In this document: piece after piece, positions 43,748 to 54,195 of the stretch
Position numbering within the stretch: position 1 is the first letter of the stretch
How the letters are laid out: each line of letters begins with the position of its first letter
Source of the DNA: Tilletia caries
Lineage: Eukaryota; Basidiomycota; Exobasidiomycetes; Tilletiales; Tilletiaceae
Assembly (NCBI GenBank): GCA_032718865.1
Contig: JALUTQ010000037.1
Coordinates: 620,001 to 684,000 of the forward strand
Length of the DNA: 64,000 nt
Direction: 5' to 3'
Notes under the pieces: model-generated
The model's database searches: none
What the model saw: only the letters and a program-made list of their open reading frames with translations
Told to the model about the DNA's origin: nothing
Translations under genes and position numbers: made by a program

Positions 43748-46700
43748 TCACAAAGGGTCATCATACATCCCCTCATCCAACATCGAGACATCCTCCGCCG
43801 AATCACCCGGATGCAGCGGACTGACGGCCCAAGGGAACGGGATCGGCCCACCCATCATCATCCCAGATTCGGAGCCATCGCCGGAACCATGCTCCCCATT
43901 CCCTCTCGCGCCTCCGCTACCACTCCCGCTGGGACCGGCTCCACCATTGCCACCGCTCCCGCTGCCACCTAATAACCCAGCCGGGTTCGAGCTCGCCCCT
44001 TCGCTCTTCCGACGCGAGTCCGATCGATCCCCTCTGGATCCACTCGCGCCCGCACCACCACTCCCACCACCCATCAAAAGCGATGCCCCACTACTCGCGC
44101 GTCGGAACCCGTTCCCGTTCTGCGCAGAGGACGAGCCCAGATTCCCATTATGCTGATTCCCGCCGCTGCCGCCGCCGCCCATTCTCCCATTCAAGCCCGA
44201 ACCGCTGGCGCCCCGTCGTCGTTGCCCAGGCTGCCAAACACAGACGCTCGAATCGTCGGAGGCCGAGGCGAACATGGCCTTGTTGGTCGGATGCCAGGCC
44301 ACGCTATTCACACAGCCCACCCCATGGCTCAGCCGTTCCAGCGTCCGACCCGAGGCTCGGTGGTACACGTAAATCTTGGCATCTGAAAATGATGTGTGCT
44401 ACAGGGTCAGCTCTTCGATCCCGCCGCCGGGATAGAGAGTCCAAAAAAGAAACAAGCCCAAACTCACCTTCACTGCCAGTGACGATAAAGTTATTCTTCT
44501 CCGCTCCTCCAAAGCAAGCCCCAATCATATTCTTGAAGATGGTATGCCCCTGATAGACCTGCACAACCTCCGCCAGCTCGATATCCCACACCTGCGTCTC
44601 GTTCGGCCGCTTGTTCAACAGCACAAAGCGCGAATCTTTACTGATGCTCACACACGTCATCTCCTCCGTCGCGCCCGCGAGCCCAAGGACGGAGTACGTC
44701 TCGAGATCGTAGAAGTAGATCCGGTTTCGTTCCTGGCCGGCCCGCATCAGGGCGCTCAGCCCGGCTCGGCCGCCGTCGTCATGATGGCCCATCGTCGTCG
44801 AGCTCGGTGAGGGCGAGTCGGAGTAGGACACGGAGGACGGTGTCGAGGAGTGCGGTTGATTCGGAGGCTCGACTCGGTAGCTGATCACCACCATTCGGCG
44901 GCCGTCGGCTGAAACATCCAGTCCCAAAACCCGGTAGGGCGCGATCTCCCATTTTACTCTGACTGACCCCGATAGCGTCTATGACAGGAAATGCATTGGC
45001 AAATAGTAAGGTCAGGCACGATGATCTTATGGGGGGAACAATGCAACATAATCCAAGCGTTGTGACTCACCCAAAACAGGATCTTGCCGTCCATCGAGCC
45101 CGTGACGAACCCAGATCCATCCGGCAGCCAAGCTAAAGCCGAGATTCTGTAGATGTGTTCCCGAAAAGACTTATGTGTCCCATCCTTACGATCCAATAAA
45201 GTCACTTGTCAGTTTTCTCCTACCAAGCTACCGGAACGACGTAGGAATCATTCGCTCTACTCACCGCTGTGTCGATCAGATATACGACCTCCTCCGCCGC
45301 GCACAGAATCCACCGACTGTCCGGCGACCACTTGACACAGCTCACCCCACCTGCAGAGAAAGGACCGTAATGGCATATCTTCTCCACCAATGAAGTCTGC
45401 CGCCAACAAGAGGAAAATTTCACATCCAGGTCAGTCGGTCATTCAAGAACCCAAGGCGCGCGCGCGAAACGACTGTCTTCTCTTTTGTCTACGCGACGCG
45501 GGAGAAGGGGGAAGAGCAAACACTCACCGACACCGCATACACAATGACCGTCTGATCCTTCCCCCCACTAGCCAACTTCCCCCCGTCCGGCGAGAAATCC
45601 AAGGTCCAAACCTCCGACCGATGCGAAAACATCACATTCGTAGGCCACGACGGAAACCCGGACCGATCCGACTGTACGTCCACATACAGACTCAGATGCT
45701 CCGTCCGGCTGTCGAGGTTGTAGTAGGGATCCATCTGCTTCTGCAGCATCTGGGCCTGTTCGAGCAGTTGCGGCAGACGACGGCTTGGGATCATTACTGT
45801 GGGTAGGACGGCACTTTCGATCTCTTGGAGGAGGTCGCGCCGGGATTGGCCTTTGGCGCCGTCCCATCTTGCGCGGACGCGGAGCTGTTCTGGTGATTCG
45901 CACATCATCAGACTATACGTGTGTTCGCATGAATGCCGAAGCGGGGAGTGAGGAGTTTCGCGGTGAGCTTTGTGCGCCAAAACGTGATATTTTGGGAGCG
46001 CAGTCACGGTTGTGGAGTCGTGGAAAGATGAACATACCTTGACAACTGGTGAAGTCGTTCGGAGCCATAGTTTAGGGGTGTGAGCCGGTCACGCAGCACG
46101 GAGAGAGCCTTCTTGTTATGACCCGCTTCAAGCAACTCAAGGAACCGCTGTTGTTGCAGGGCGAACTTGATCGACTGCCCAAAACAGGAAAGAAGATACA
46201 GCTTGAGTATCCACGGATCTCGTTTCCCCCAAGGCGCATACAGCCCCAGTAAAGTAGGAAAGCGGTGACTCACCTCCAAACTCTGCGATTCAGGATCGCG
46301 CAGCACACAGTTAACATTGACGGACGAGCTCGAACCCGAGCCCGAGCCCGAAGCACCAGCGAGACCTGCGATCGCCGCCGCTGCCGCTGATGATGACAAC
46401 AACGAGGAGGAATGCCGTAAGCGCCTGGCAGCGGCATGTCTCAGCCCTTCCATCAGGAGCCGATCGGCATTCTTCCATTCGCCGGAAAGGACGGCCGTGC
46501 GGAAGGTGGTGATGGAGGGATGTTCGAGCTTGACGCCTGATTCCTTCTCGAGGGCGTGCGCAGCGGCTCTGTGGAGAAAACCGCGAGCAAAGAAGGGGGG
46601 AAAAAGAAGTCAGCTCTTATCTTAAGGTGCCTTCCCAGAAGAAGGAGATGGGAAGTGAACTCACTTAAAGCCAAGATCGCGCAAGCTCTGCAGGGCAAGT

Positions 46701-47107
46701 CTGACGAACTCCTTCTTGTCAATCATACTATCTTCAAAGATCGGTCGGAAATCATCATCATCGTCATCGTCCTCCTCGCTGAAATCCGACGAGTCATCGT
46801 CGTCAGCGCTGGTAGCAGGTGCTTTCCCGTTCCGGACCGCCGATGGGGTTCGCGTCGTCGTCGTCGTCGTCGTTGCGTCGTCTGCTTGCAGATCTGCAAC
46901 GCCGCCGCCGCCGCCGCTGTTACCGTTGCCGTTGCTCGTCGAAGAAGCGCTGACCATGCTGTCCGCGCTGAGATCAAACGCAGCTGCCGCCCCGCCATTG
47001 TCAAGTCCCGCCGTAGGGGCGCCGCTCCCACCACTACCACCGCCGCCGTTCTGTCTCGAGGTAGACCCCTCCCCTGCGTTAGCTTCGCCACGAAGCGTCG
47101 TCTGCAT
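43748..47107 (-). CDS. GID7: LisH-CTLH-WD40 protein, WDR26/Gid7 subunit of the GID/CTLH ubiquitin ligase
   Basis: Eight exons (47107-46665, 46568-46274, 46174-46038, 45912-45528, 45396-45265, 45184-45071, 44978-44468, 44382-43748); 883 residues. After a disordered acidic N-terminus comes LisH (DKKEFVRLALQSLRDLGFK, then AAAHALEKES), CTLH (FRTAVLSGEWKNADRLLMEG ... RFLELLEAGHNKKALSVLRD), then WD40 repeats: HRSEVWTLDFSPDGGKLASG, VSCVKWSPDSRWILCAAEE, ISALAWLPDGSGFVTGSMDG, GLDVSADGRRM, VSISKDSRFVLLN and SVAWHPTNKAMFASASDD. In yeast Gid7 drives supramolecular assembly of the GID E3 that degrades gluconeogenic enzymes. The C-terminal ~170 residues are Gly/Ser/Asn-rich. No good ATG exists further upstream although the frame looks coding to about 47300, so an extra 5' exon is possible. 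Confidence 0.92.
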
Positions 47108-48052
47108 GTTGAGCGCGGCCGTAGAAGGCGAGAGCGAGGATGAAGATGAGGATGAAGGGTAGGAGTAAGGTTGGTGTTCTTGTTGGTGTTGGTGTTCGTG
47201 CTGCGGGGACAGCTGGCGCTGCCGTTTCGGCGGGCGACAGTCGTCGTGGGGCGAGCGCGGGCGCGACAGTTTGGGAGAGAGTATGATTCTGGGAGGCTGG
47301 AAGAACACTTTGATTGGGGGATTGGGGAAGGTAGGGTGGTGCGCAGGGGAGAAGGGGGGAGATGGAAGCTGAGTCTTGGGGGGGTGGGGGGAGACGTGTA
47401 TGATAAGGGGGAAAGGGGGGTGGCGGGTTGGGAGAGTGGGTCAATCAATGCTGTGGCAGGAGAGTACACAGCGGTCGATGGCGGACTAGCATATACGCTG
47501 GGCTCGCCGTCGTCTTGGTGAGTGCTGGTGCTCGTGCTCGTGCTGAAGTCGGCTGATGATGGTGGTCGACTTCCTCAGACTTTCAGCATGGCTCAGTCCT
47601 TATAAGGGAGCAGGAGCAGGAGCAGGAGGAGGGGGACGCCGGACCACCCTCACTAACAGATACCTCACGCCTCACGCAGATATTACACTCAACAATCAGA
47701 CGGGGGCGCCTTCCTTACGCCGCGAAGCATGTCCCCTTCCCACGACCATTCAGTTGCGTTGCGATGTATTCCATCTGTCATGGGAGATGTGTTGATGACA
47801 GCTGGACAGCCACCGAGCGTTCCCCACCGCCCCATGCTTGGACCCTCCACTTCACTGGCGACTGCAAGCACAAGCCAGCATACGAGTCAAACACCCTTCT
47901 ACGTATCTGCCCTACTTCCCATCGTCGAAAGTCGAGGGTAATGAGCAGGCTGAATGAATGGCATGTCGAGCTGCATGAATGTATGTATGAATAAGTGAGA
48001 AGTGTAAAAGGGAGAGGGAGAGAGGCAGCTCAGGCTCCATCCAACCAGGCCC
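47108..48052. other. Intergenic region upstream of the GID7-like gene
   Basis: 945 bp. 47110-47310 on the minus strand still looks coding-like in the GID7 frame (His/Gln/Ser-rich) but lacks an ATG. A GAGCAG repeat lies at 47605-47630 and a TTATAAGG at about 47598. No separate gene is seen. Confidence 0.45.
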
Positions 48053-51000
48053 TCAGCGGAACGTCGCGCTCCGATTCCCACTCCCCAACTCATTCCGCTT
48101 CCTCGGCGCCGGTCCAAAGTTCGCCCCACTACCGCCGCTCCCGCCGCCGCTACTCCCACCTCGACCGCCACCTCCACCACCGCCCTTCTTCCCCTTCCCA
48201 CGCTTCCCACCCGCCGACCCAGCCGCAGGAGCACCCATGTCCAAAATCGAGACCTCGTTCGCAAGGTCGAACGGCTTCAGGAACCCCGTCGCCGCCGTCC
48301 CCGCCGTCGTCGTCGAGGAAGACGGTTCCCCACCAAGTCGAGCCTTCTTCACTCCACCCGCAAGCGTTCCGCCGTCCATCTCTACTTCCGCCTCGTCCGA
48401 CCCGCGCTTCTTCCCACCTGCACCTGCACCTCCTCCATTCCCCTTCTCCTTCTTCTTCTTGAGCCGGATCACGTCCCCGAACGCACTCAGATCCTTTCCT
48501 TCCTTCGCACCCACATCGTCCTCATCCTTCTTCTTCTCTCCTTCCGCCGTTGTTGTGGAGGTAGGATCGTTGTGAAACCCACGCGAGAGCAACTTCTGCG
48601 TGATCGAGCTCAGCTTCCGTCCCGACGCCATCTTGCCCACCGGACCCGCCGAAGAAGGAGCGCCCGCATCGACGATCTCGTAGTCACTCTGAAGTGACGC
48701 CGCCGGCACCGCTTCCTGCTCCCGCCCAGCCTGATTCTCACCAGCGCTCCCGAGCAGCCCACCGACAGCAGCCGCAAAGCCAGCCCGGATCACGCCCGCC
48801 TTTGTCGAGGATCGTGATGCGGACGACGACGAAGATGCCGAGCGAGTACTCTTCGTCCCAGTCGCCGCCTTCGCTGATGGCTGCTGACCACCCTGGAGTC
48901 CGCCAAACAGCGTACTGCCAACCGGTCGACCCGCACCCGCGCCCGCAGTCGAATCCACCGTCGTCGAGGTAGGCGCTACAGCAACGGGAGCTATCGCACT
49001 CCCTGCCTCCGTCTTTGGTGTCGTCGACGACGACGAACCGAAAAGGGACCGGCCGCCAAAGCCAGAAGGCAGCGAGAACAGCGACCGCTTCGGCTTTTCC
49101 TTTTCCGGTGCCTTCTCTCCCTCCCCCTCTGCCTGCTCCTCCTTCGTCGTCGTCGCGCCCACAGAGCCCGACCAAAGCGCATTCGGCGCGACCAGAGGCG
49201 ACGATGCGAACTTCGTGCTGACGTCCTCGATCAGCTTCGGCGCCGGTTTGGTCGGAGGTAGCGCCGCCGCCGCAGCAGCAGGAAGACCTGACTCCGTCGT
49301 CTTCGCCTCACCGACCTCAAACATATCCACATCCCCGTCCTTCACAACCTCCCCAACCTCCTCCTCGTCAGAAGACTCCCCACCCCCAAGCCCAGGCCCA
49401 ACGACCATCTTCGACCCATCACCACCAACGCCACCCATGGCAGCCACCCTAACCGCCTCGGCCGCCTCGTTCACATGCGCCTCAAACGCACGGACCTCAT
49501 CGACGAGCAACTTGGTGAGCTCGCCCAGACGCGCCTTGAGCTCGCGTGGGCCGGACTTGATGATGTTGAGGGTCTCCTGGGGCGAGCGGGGCGCTTTGGA
49601 GCCGAGGGCGAGCAGGTGCGTTGAGGAGAGTACGTATCTGTGTGTGATAAAAGGAGCACGTGAGCGCTCTGCCACAATAGCTTTTTGGCGAGAACGATGA
49701 ATGGGAGGAAACTGGGACTACTACTCACTTCGGACTCTCATCCTCCTTCCTCGCCATCTCGTCCCTCCAGCGATGCAAAGCCCTGACCAACCAGAGCTGC
49801 CGCGGCACATTCGGCGTAGCATTCATGCCCCCATACTTAATCACCAGCGTCCTCCACCCATCCCGACTATATCCCTCCTCATCCCACACATCCTTCGCAT
49901 ACGTCTTCGCCGCCGTGGCTTTCGACCGCTGGAAAACGGCACGAATGGCATCCTCGGCTTCGTTGTTGTTGCTGCCCTCGCCTGTCTTGGCGCGGAGCTC
50001 GGTGAGAAGGGAGTCGTAGACGTAGAGGAGATCGTGTGTGTCTTCGCGGGCGTAGTAGAGCATTTCCTTGGATAAGGGCCGGATGCGCCAGTCGGCGAGC
50101 TGATACCGCTTATCAGCATGGAACGAGCAGAACCGTTCGAGAAGATAGGCCAGGCCTTTCATGGGGTAGTCAAGAATGCAGGCGGCTTGGTAGGTATCGA
50201 ACAGACCGACGATGTAGAGGCCCAGGTCGCGCTGCATCCAGAGAATGTCATGGTCGGCCCCGTGCAAGACTTTGATCTTGGAAGGGTCCGCAAAGGCTTC
50301 GTTCAAGAGCTCGGCGGTCTCGCGGACGGGGTCGGCGAGTGTGTCGACGATCCAGTCGCCCCAACGGGTACTGATTTGCATGAGACAGGTGAGACCCATG
50401 TAGGAGCGGTAGGAGGTATGTTCGAGGTCGATTGCGATCTCCCTCACGCGGTCTTCCTTGAGATGGGCAAGAAGGGTATGGATCCCCTCGGCAGTGTCGA
50501 CCCAGGTGAACGGCCCTGCATTCGTGGGCGCCTCGGGCTGGTCCGGGTCTAGAGCTTCGGTCCGGATGGGCGTGCGTGGTTCGCAGGCGTGGGCGGGGAG
50601 CTCGGCTTGGACGATCTCGTTGAAGTACGGGTTGTCCTGGGGATCGCCCTCGGAGCACCACATGCCCTGGCGCGTCTTGGGGTTCTTCCATACCTGCTTC
50701 GGGTCGGGCCCGCCGGGTCGGTTTGTTCCTGACTGTGCGAGGGGCGTCTTTGTCGCGTGTGGCTTGCCGTACTTGAGTGGACGGGTCCAGGGCATGTGCG
50801 AGCGATTGTCTGGTTTGTTGGTGAAGAGACGTTGTGGCTTCTTGATGGGTGCGTTTGTGATGTGAGATGGGAGTGCTGCTGTTGTAGACTGCTTGCCCTT
50901 GCCCTTCGCATTTGCTTCCTGAGCCTGTGCCTGCTTGGCCTGTGTCTTGCTGCTCTTGCTGCCGACGACGGAGAATGCAGGTTTCCTAGGTTCGCGCTTT

Positions 51001-51377
51001 CCGGCATACTCGTCGAGGTTGATGTCTGCGCGTTCGAGGAGGGAGTCTACGAGGTCTCCGATTGCTCTGGGGACGTTGGTTGTGAGGTTGCTGGGGAGGG
51101 ATGCGGGTGCGAGTGCTGTTGCGGCCGCGGTGGCTGGGTCGATCCATGCTGTGAGACTGTTGACGAGGTCGAGGAGTGCGTGTGTTGAGGAGTCGAGTTT
51201 GTTTGCGAGTGCTGGGTTGAGCGAGCGGTGGAACTCGAGGTCGGACGCGGAGGGGAGCTGTGCGGCTGTGCGGGTGAGGGGGACGAGTGCGTGCTGTACG
51301 GAGTGGAGATACGCAGCCACGTCGAGCGCTTCCCCTGCCCCTGCGCTGTCGAGCTTGTGCTTTGATGAGCTCGCCAT
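48053..51377 (-). CDS. RRP6: Rrp6/EXOSC10, nuclear exosome 3'-5' exoribonuclease
   Basis: Two exons (51377-49729, 49637-48053) with a 91-nt intron; 1077 residues. The N-terminal PMC2NT domain (about 10-110) contacts the cofactor Rrp47 in the family. The DEDD-Y exonuclease core has D317 and E319 (AIDLEHTSYRSYMG), D377 (HDILWMQRDLGLYIVGLFDTY), and Y442 with D446 (YAREDTHDLLYVYDSL). An HRDC domain follows and spans the splice junction (WLVRALHRWRDEMARKEDESP, then SSTHLLALGSKAPRSP). The C-terminal ~450 residues are disordered and end in a Lys/Gly-rich stretch, as expected for exosome-tethering and nuclear-localisation tails. It trims and degrades rRNA, snoRNA and unstable transcripts in the nucleus. 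It is divergent from RNH201 across 232 bp. Confidence 0.96.
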
Positions 51378-51609
51378 GCTCACTTCCTACTTGTTCCTTG
51401 CTTCTGTGCTGGCTCATGGTCGTCTTCCAGCTTGCTCCCACCGACAATTTTACTGACTGGGCTGAGTGCGTGTCACGTGAGCAGATCAAAACACGTGGCC
51501 TCGGAGCGTTTCTGACCTCACACACAGATGAGATGAGACGCGACCTTCGAACGCGTCCCACTGACTTCTGACCCGACAACCAACACGCGTCTGGACTCTG
51601 AAATCATCG
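51378..51609. promoter_or_regulatory. Bidirectional promoter of RRP6 and RNH201 with paired E-boxes
   Basis: Only 232 bp separate the two start codons. It holds two perfect CACGTG palindromes at 51474-51479 and 51492-51497, 18 bp centre to centre. Class-B bHLH proteins, such as the one encoded at 23198-26538, recognise this site. Whether that factor acts here is unknown. Confidence 0.5.
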
Positions 51610-53816
51610 ATGGCAGACTCAACACCGACAGCAGCAGCAGCAGCAGCAGCAGCAGCACCGGCGACGGCAGCGGTGGAGGTCGCAGCCATGGACACAGAGA
51701 CAGCGCTGGCCGTCCCAGAAGCTCCAGCTGCAGCAGAGACGGATGCAGGAGCAGAAGCAGAAGCAGAAGCAGAGGAGGACACCACCATGGACGAAGCACC
51801 AGCACCAGCACCATCTCCTCAACCACAGCCCCCATTGTCACACGCCATCCCCTCCGTACGCCCACACGACCCCCTCACACACTCATACACATACGCATCC
51901 CACGTGCCCACAAACGCAAATCTACCACAAACCTCTTCTTCTGACGCAGCAGCGATCAAAGCCGTGCCCTGTCTCATGGGAATCGACGAAGCAGGGCGCG
52001 GGCCTGTTCTTGGTCCCATGGTCTATGCCGTCGCATATGCTCCCATCTCCTATGCCCACCAGCTCAAATCCATCGGCTTCGCGGACTCCAAGGCCCTCAC
52101 CGCAGAGAGGAGAGACACCCTCTTACGCGCTCTCATCCAGAATCCTGATAACATAGGTCAGTCATCGCCCCCGTCCTCTCTTTCATATCACCGCGTCTCT
52201 CCCTGTAGCTGACCCTTCATATTCGTGTATGGAACATCAGGCTGGGCGGTGCGCGTCATGTCGCCCCAGGACATATCAGCAGGCATGCTCCGTCGTCACC
52301 CCTACAACCTCAACCAGCAAGCACTCGACGCAACCGTGCTCCTCATCCAGAACGTCCTCGACAGCGGCGTCGACCTGACCGAGGTGAGTACCCACCTCCA
52401 ATTTTCTCTCTAATATATATACACACCTCAACTGATGCCCGGCTTGACTAGATCTACGTCGACACCCTCGGCAAAGCAGAAACCCACGCCAAAAACCTGT
52501 CCTCCCACTTCCCCCGACACGCCCACATCAAATGGACCGTCACCTCCAAAGCAGACGCCATCTACCCCATCGTCGGCGCAGCCTCCATTGCAGCCAAAGT
52601 CACCCGCGACCGCATCCTCGAGGGATGGATCTATCGCGAACCCGGACTGGGTAAAGTGCTCATGCTCGCACCAGAGAAGATGGGAAGGGGGGAACATGCC
52701 AGGGGGTCCACTGCTGGCCTCCTGGCCGGCGGGCAGGAGTCGGAGAAGAGGGTTCTTGGTGTAGATACGTTTGATGACGAGATTGAGATCGTCGGCGGCG
52801 TCCTCGCTGCCGGAGTAAATGTCGAGGTGGAAGGAGGTGAAGGCGAAGGCGACGTCAGCATGGACCTCGACTCCTCCGAAGACACCTCCTCCACAGCGCA
52901 GCTCCCCATCCAGGGCCCCTCCGCAGGCGCAGGCAAGCGCAAACGCACCGCCTCTACCAAACTCATCGAGCTCGCCGAGATCGAGGCGGACCAGGCGCTC
53001 AAACGCATCCTACGCAAGACGGCCCTGCTCCGCGCGGCCGCCACTCGTCAATCCCACCAGGTCCAGAAGACGACATCGACAGCGACATCGACAGCGACGA
53101 CGACGAAGCCTTCCTCCCTCGTCTGGTGGGCCGGCGAGCCGGATGGACTGAGCCAGAGTCCCAACCCGGCGTTTACGAACGTCGGATCGGGCTATCCTGG
53201 CGATCCTAACACCGTTGCGTTCCTGAAGGCCACCTTGGATCCCGTCTTTGGTTGGCCGGGGATTGCTAGGTTTAGCTGGGGGACGGTCCGGACGATGTTG
53301 GAGCCTGCCAAGAAGGGCGGCGCCGCGGGTGGTCGGGGTGGTTCTTCTGCCGGAGGCCGTGGGAAAGCTCGCGGGAGGGGGAGAGGGGGGAGGGGAGGGA
53401 AAGGGACTTCTACAGCTGGGCGAGGGCTTCGTTCAGCAGGAGCAACAGAAGACGACGCAGAGGAAGAGGAGGAGGAGGAAGGAGAGGGGGACGACCTGGA
53501 CGGCACAGCCTCTCTCTTCCTCACCGCGCCCAAACAAGGATACCCCATCAAATGGGTCGACGAACAGCGCGAGGCAGCGAGCGCAGCCGTGACCTCCATC
53601 TCGAAATTCTTTGCGCCCGTCGCCAAACCTTCTGCCTCTGCGCTTCAAGACGTAGCAGCGGGCGGGGCGGGGGCGAGAGCGGGGGCGGGGGACGAGGGCC
53701 CACTCGGCCGCACGACGATTGCAAGGTTGGAGAATGTCGAGTTGAGGAAGGCCAGGGCGGGGATGTGGCGGGAGATCGGACTGGCGCCGGTGGGCAGTAC
53801 CGCACTTCAGCTGTGA
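51610..53816 (+). CDS. RNH201: Ribonuclease H2 catalytic subunit A, with large insert
   Basis: Three exons, 51610-52156, 52241-52383 and 52452-53816; 684 residues, about twice the usual ~300. Residues 1-115 are Ala/Pro/Glu-rich (polyAla from GCA/GCC runs). The catalytic core is intact: D126 and E127 (GIDEAGRGPVLGPMVYA), D234 (YVDTLGKAETH) and D265 (SKADAIYPIVGAASIAAKVTRD). The family motif GSGYPGDP...FGWPGIARFSWGTVRTMLE is present but displaced by an insert of about 180 residues (acidic, then Lys/Arg and Thr). An Arg-Gly-rich tract (53320-53400) and an acidic run follow. Near the end, TSISKFFAPVAK resembles a PCNA-binding PIP box lacking its Gln. The enzyme removes ribonucleotides from DNA and RNA-DNA hybrids, with RNH202 and RNH203. 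Confidence 0.92.
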
Positions 53817-54195
53817 CAACCCCCCGACACGTATCGACAAGTCGGTGTTCCTTTTATACGGGCCTTTTCTGGAGAGAGGGCGATTCAATGTACTACTTAT
53901 GCACCAGCTGTGACCTTCATTCGATTATAAACACTTGCATGACGGGAACAGAGGTCCTTAAAGCAACCGGGCAGAAGTGTACAGCAGCGAGCGGAGCGCA
54001 TGAGAGAAAACTACGGAAGATCTCCTGGGGATGGCCCATACGCATGATAGTTGGCGCGAGCGTCAAGAAGGACGGGAAAAAAAGTCGGAAGCCTGGGCAG
54101 AGTAGGGCGGATGATGTTGACGATCCGAGATGGACTACGGTTTGGAAAGAGACACCCCCCCCCCCCCCCCCCTCACACGCCCGAGCGGCGAGCCC
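53817..54195. other. Intergenic region between convergent RNH201 and GCLM-like genes, with C18 run
   Basis: 379 bp with no gene. A run of 18 C at 54155-54172 is notable and sits just beyond the stop of the GCLM-like gene, in its transcribed 3' flank. Confidence 0.6.

Noticed and set aside
46556..47162. Plus-strand frames opposite the GID7 N-terminus (Arg- and Ser-rich)
   Set aside because: They are mirror images of the Asp/Ser/Gly codon repeats of the GID7-like gene, which has conserved domains and proper introns.
51486..51865. Leu/Cys-rich minus-strand frames resembling membrane segments at the RNH201 start
   Set aside because: They are the reverse reading of GCA/CAG-type repeats in the RNH201 N-terminus, with no independent evidence.
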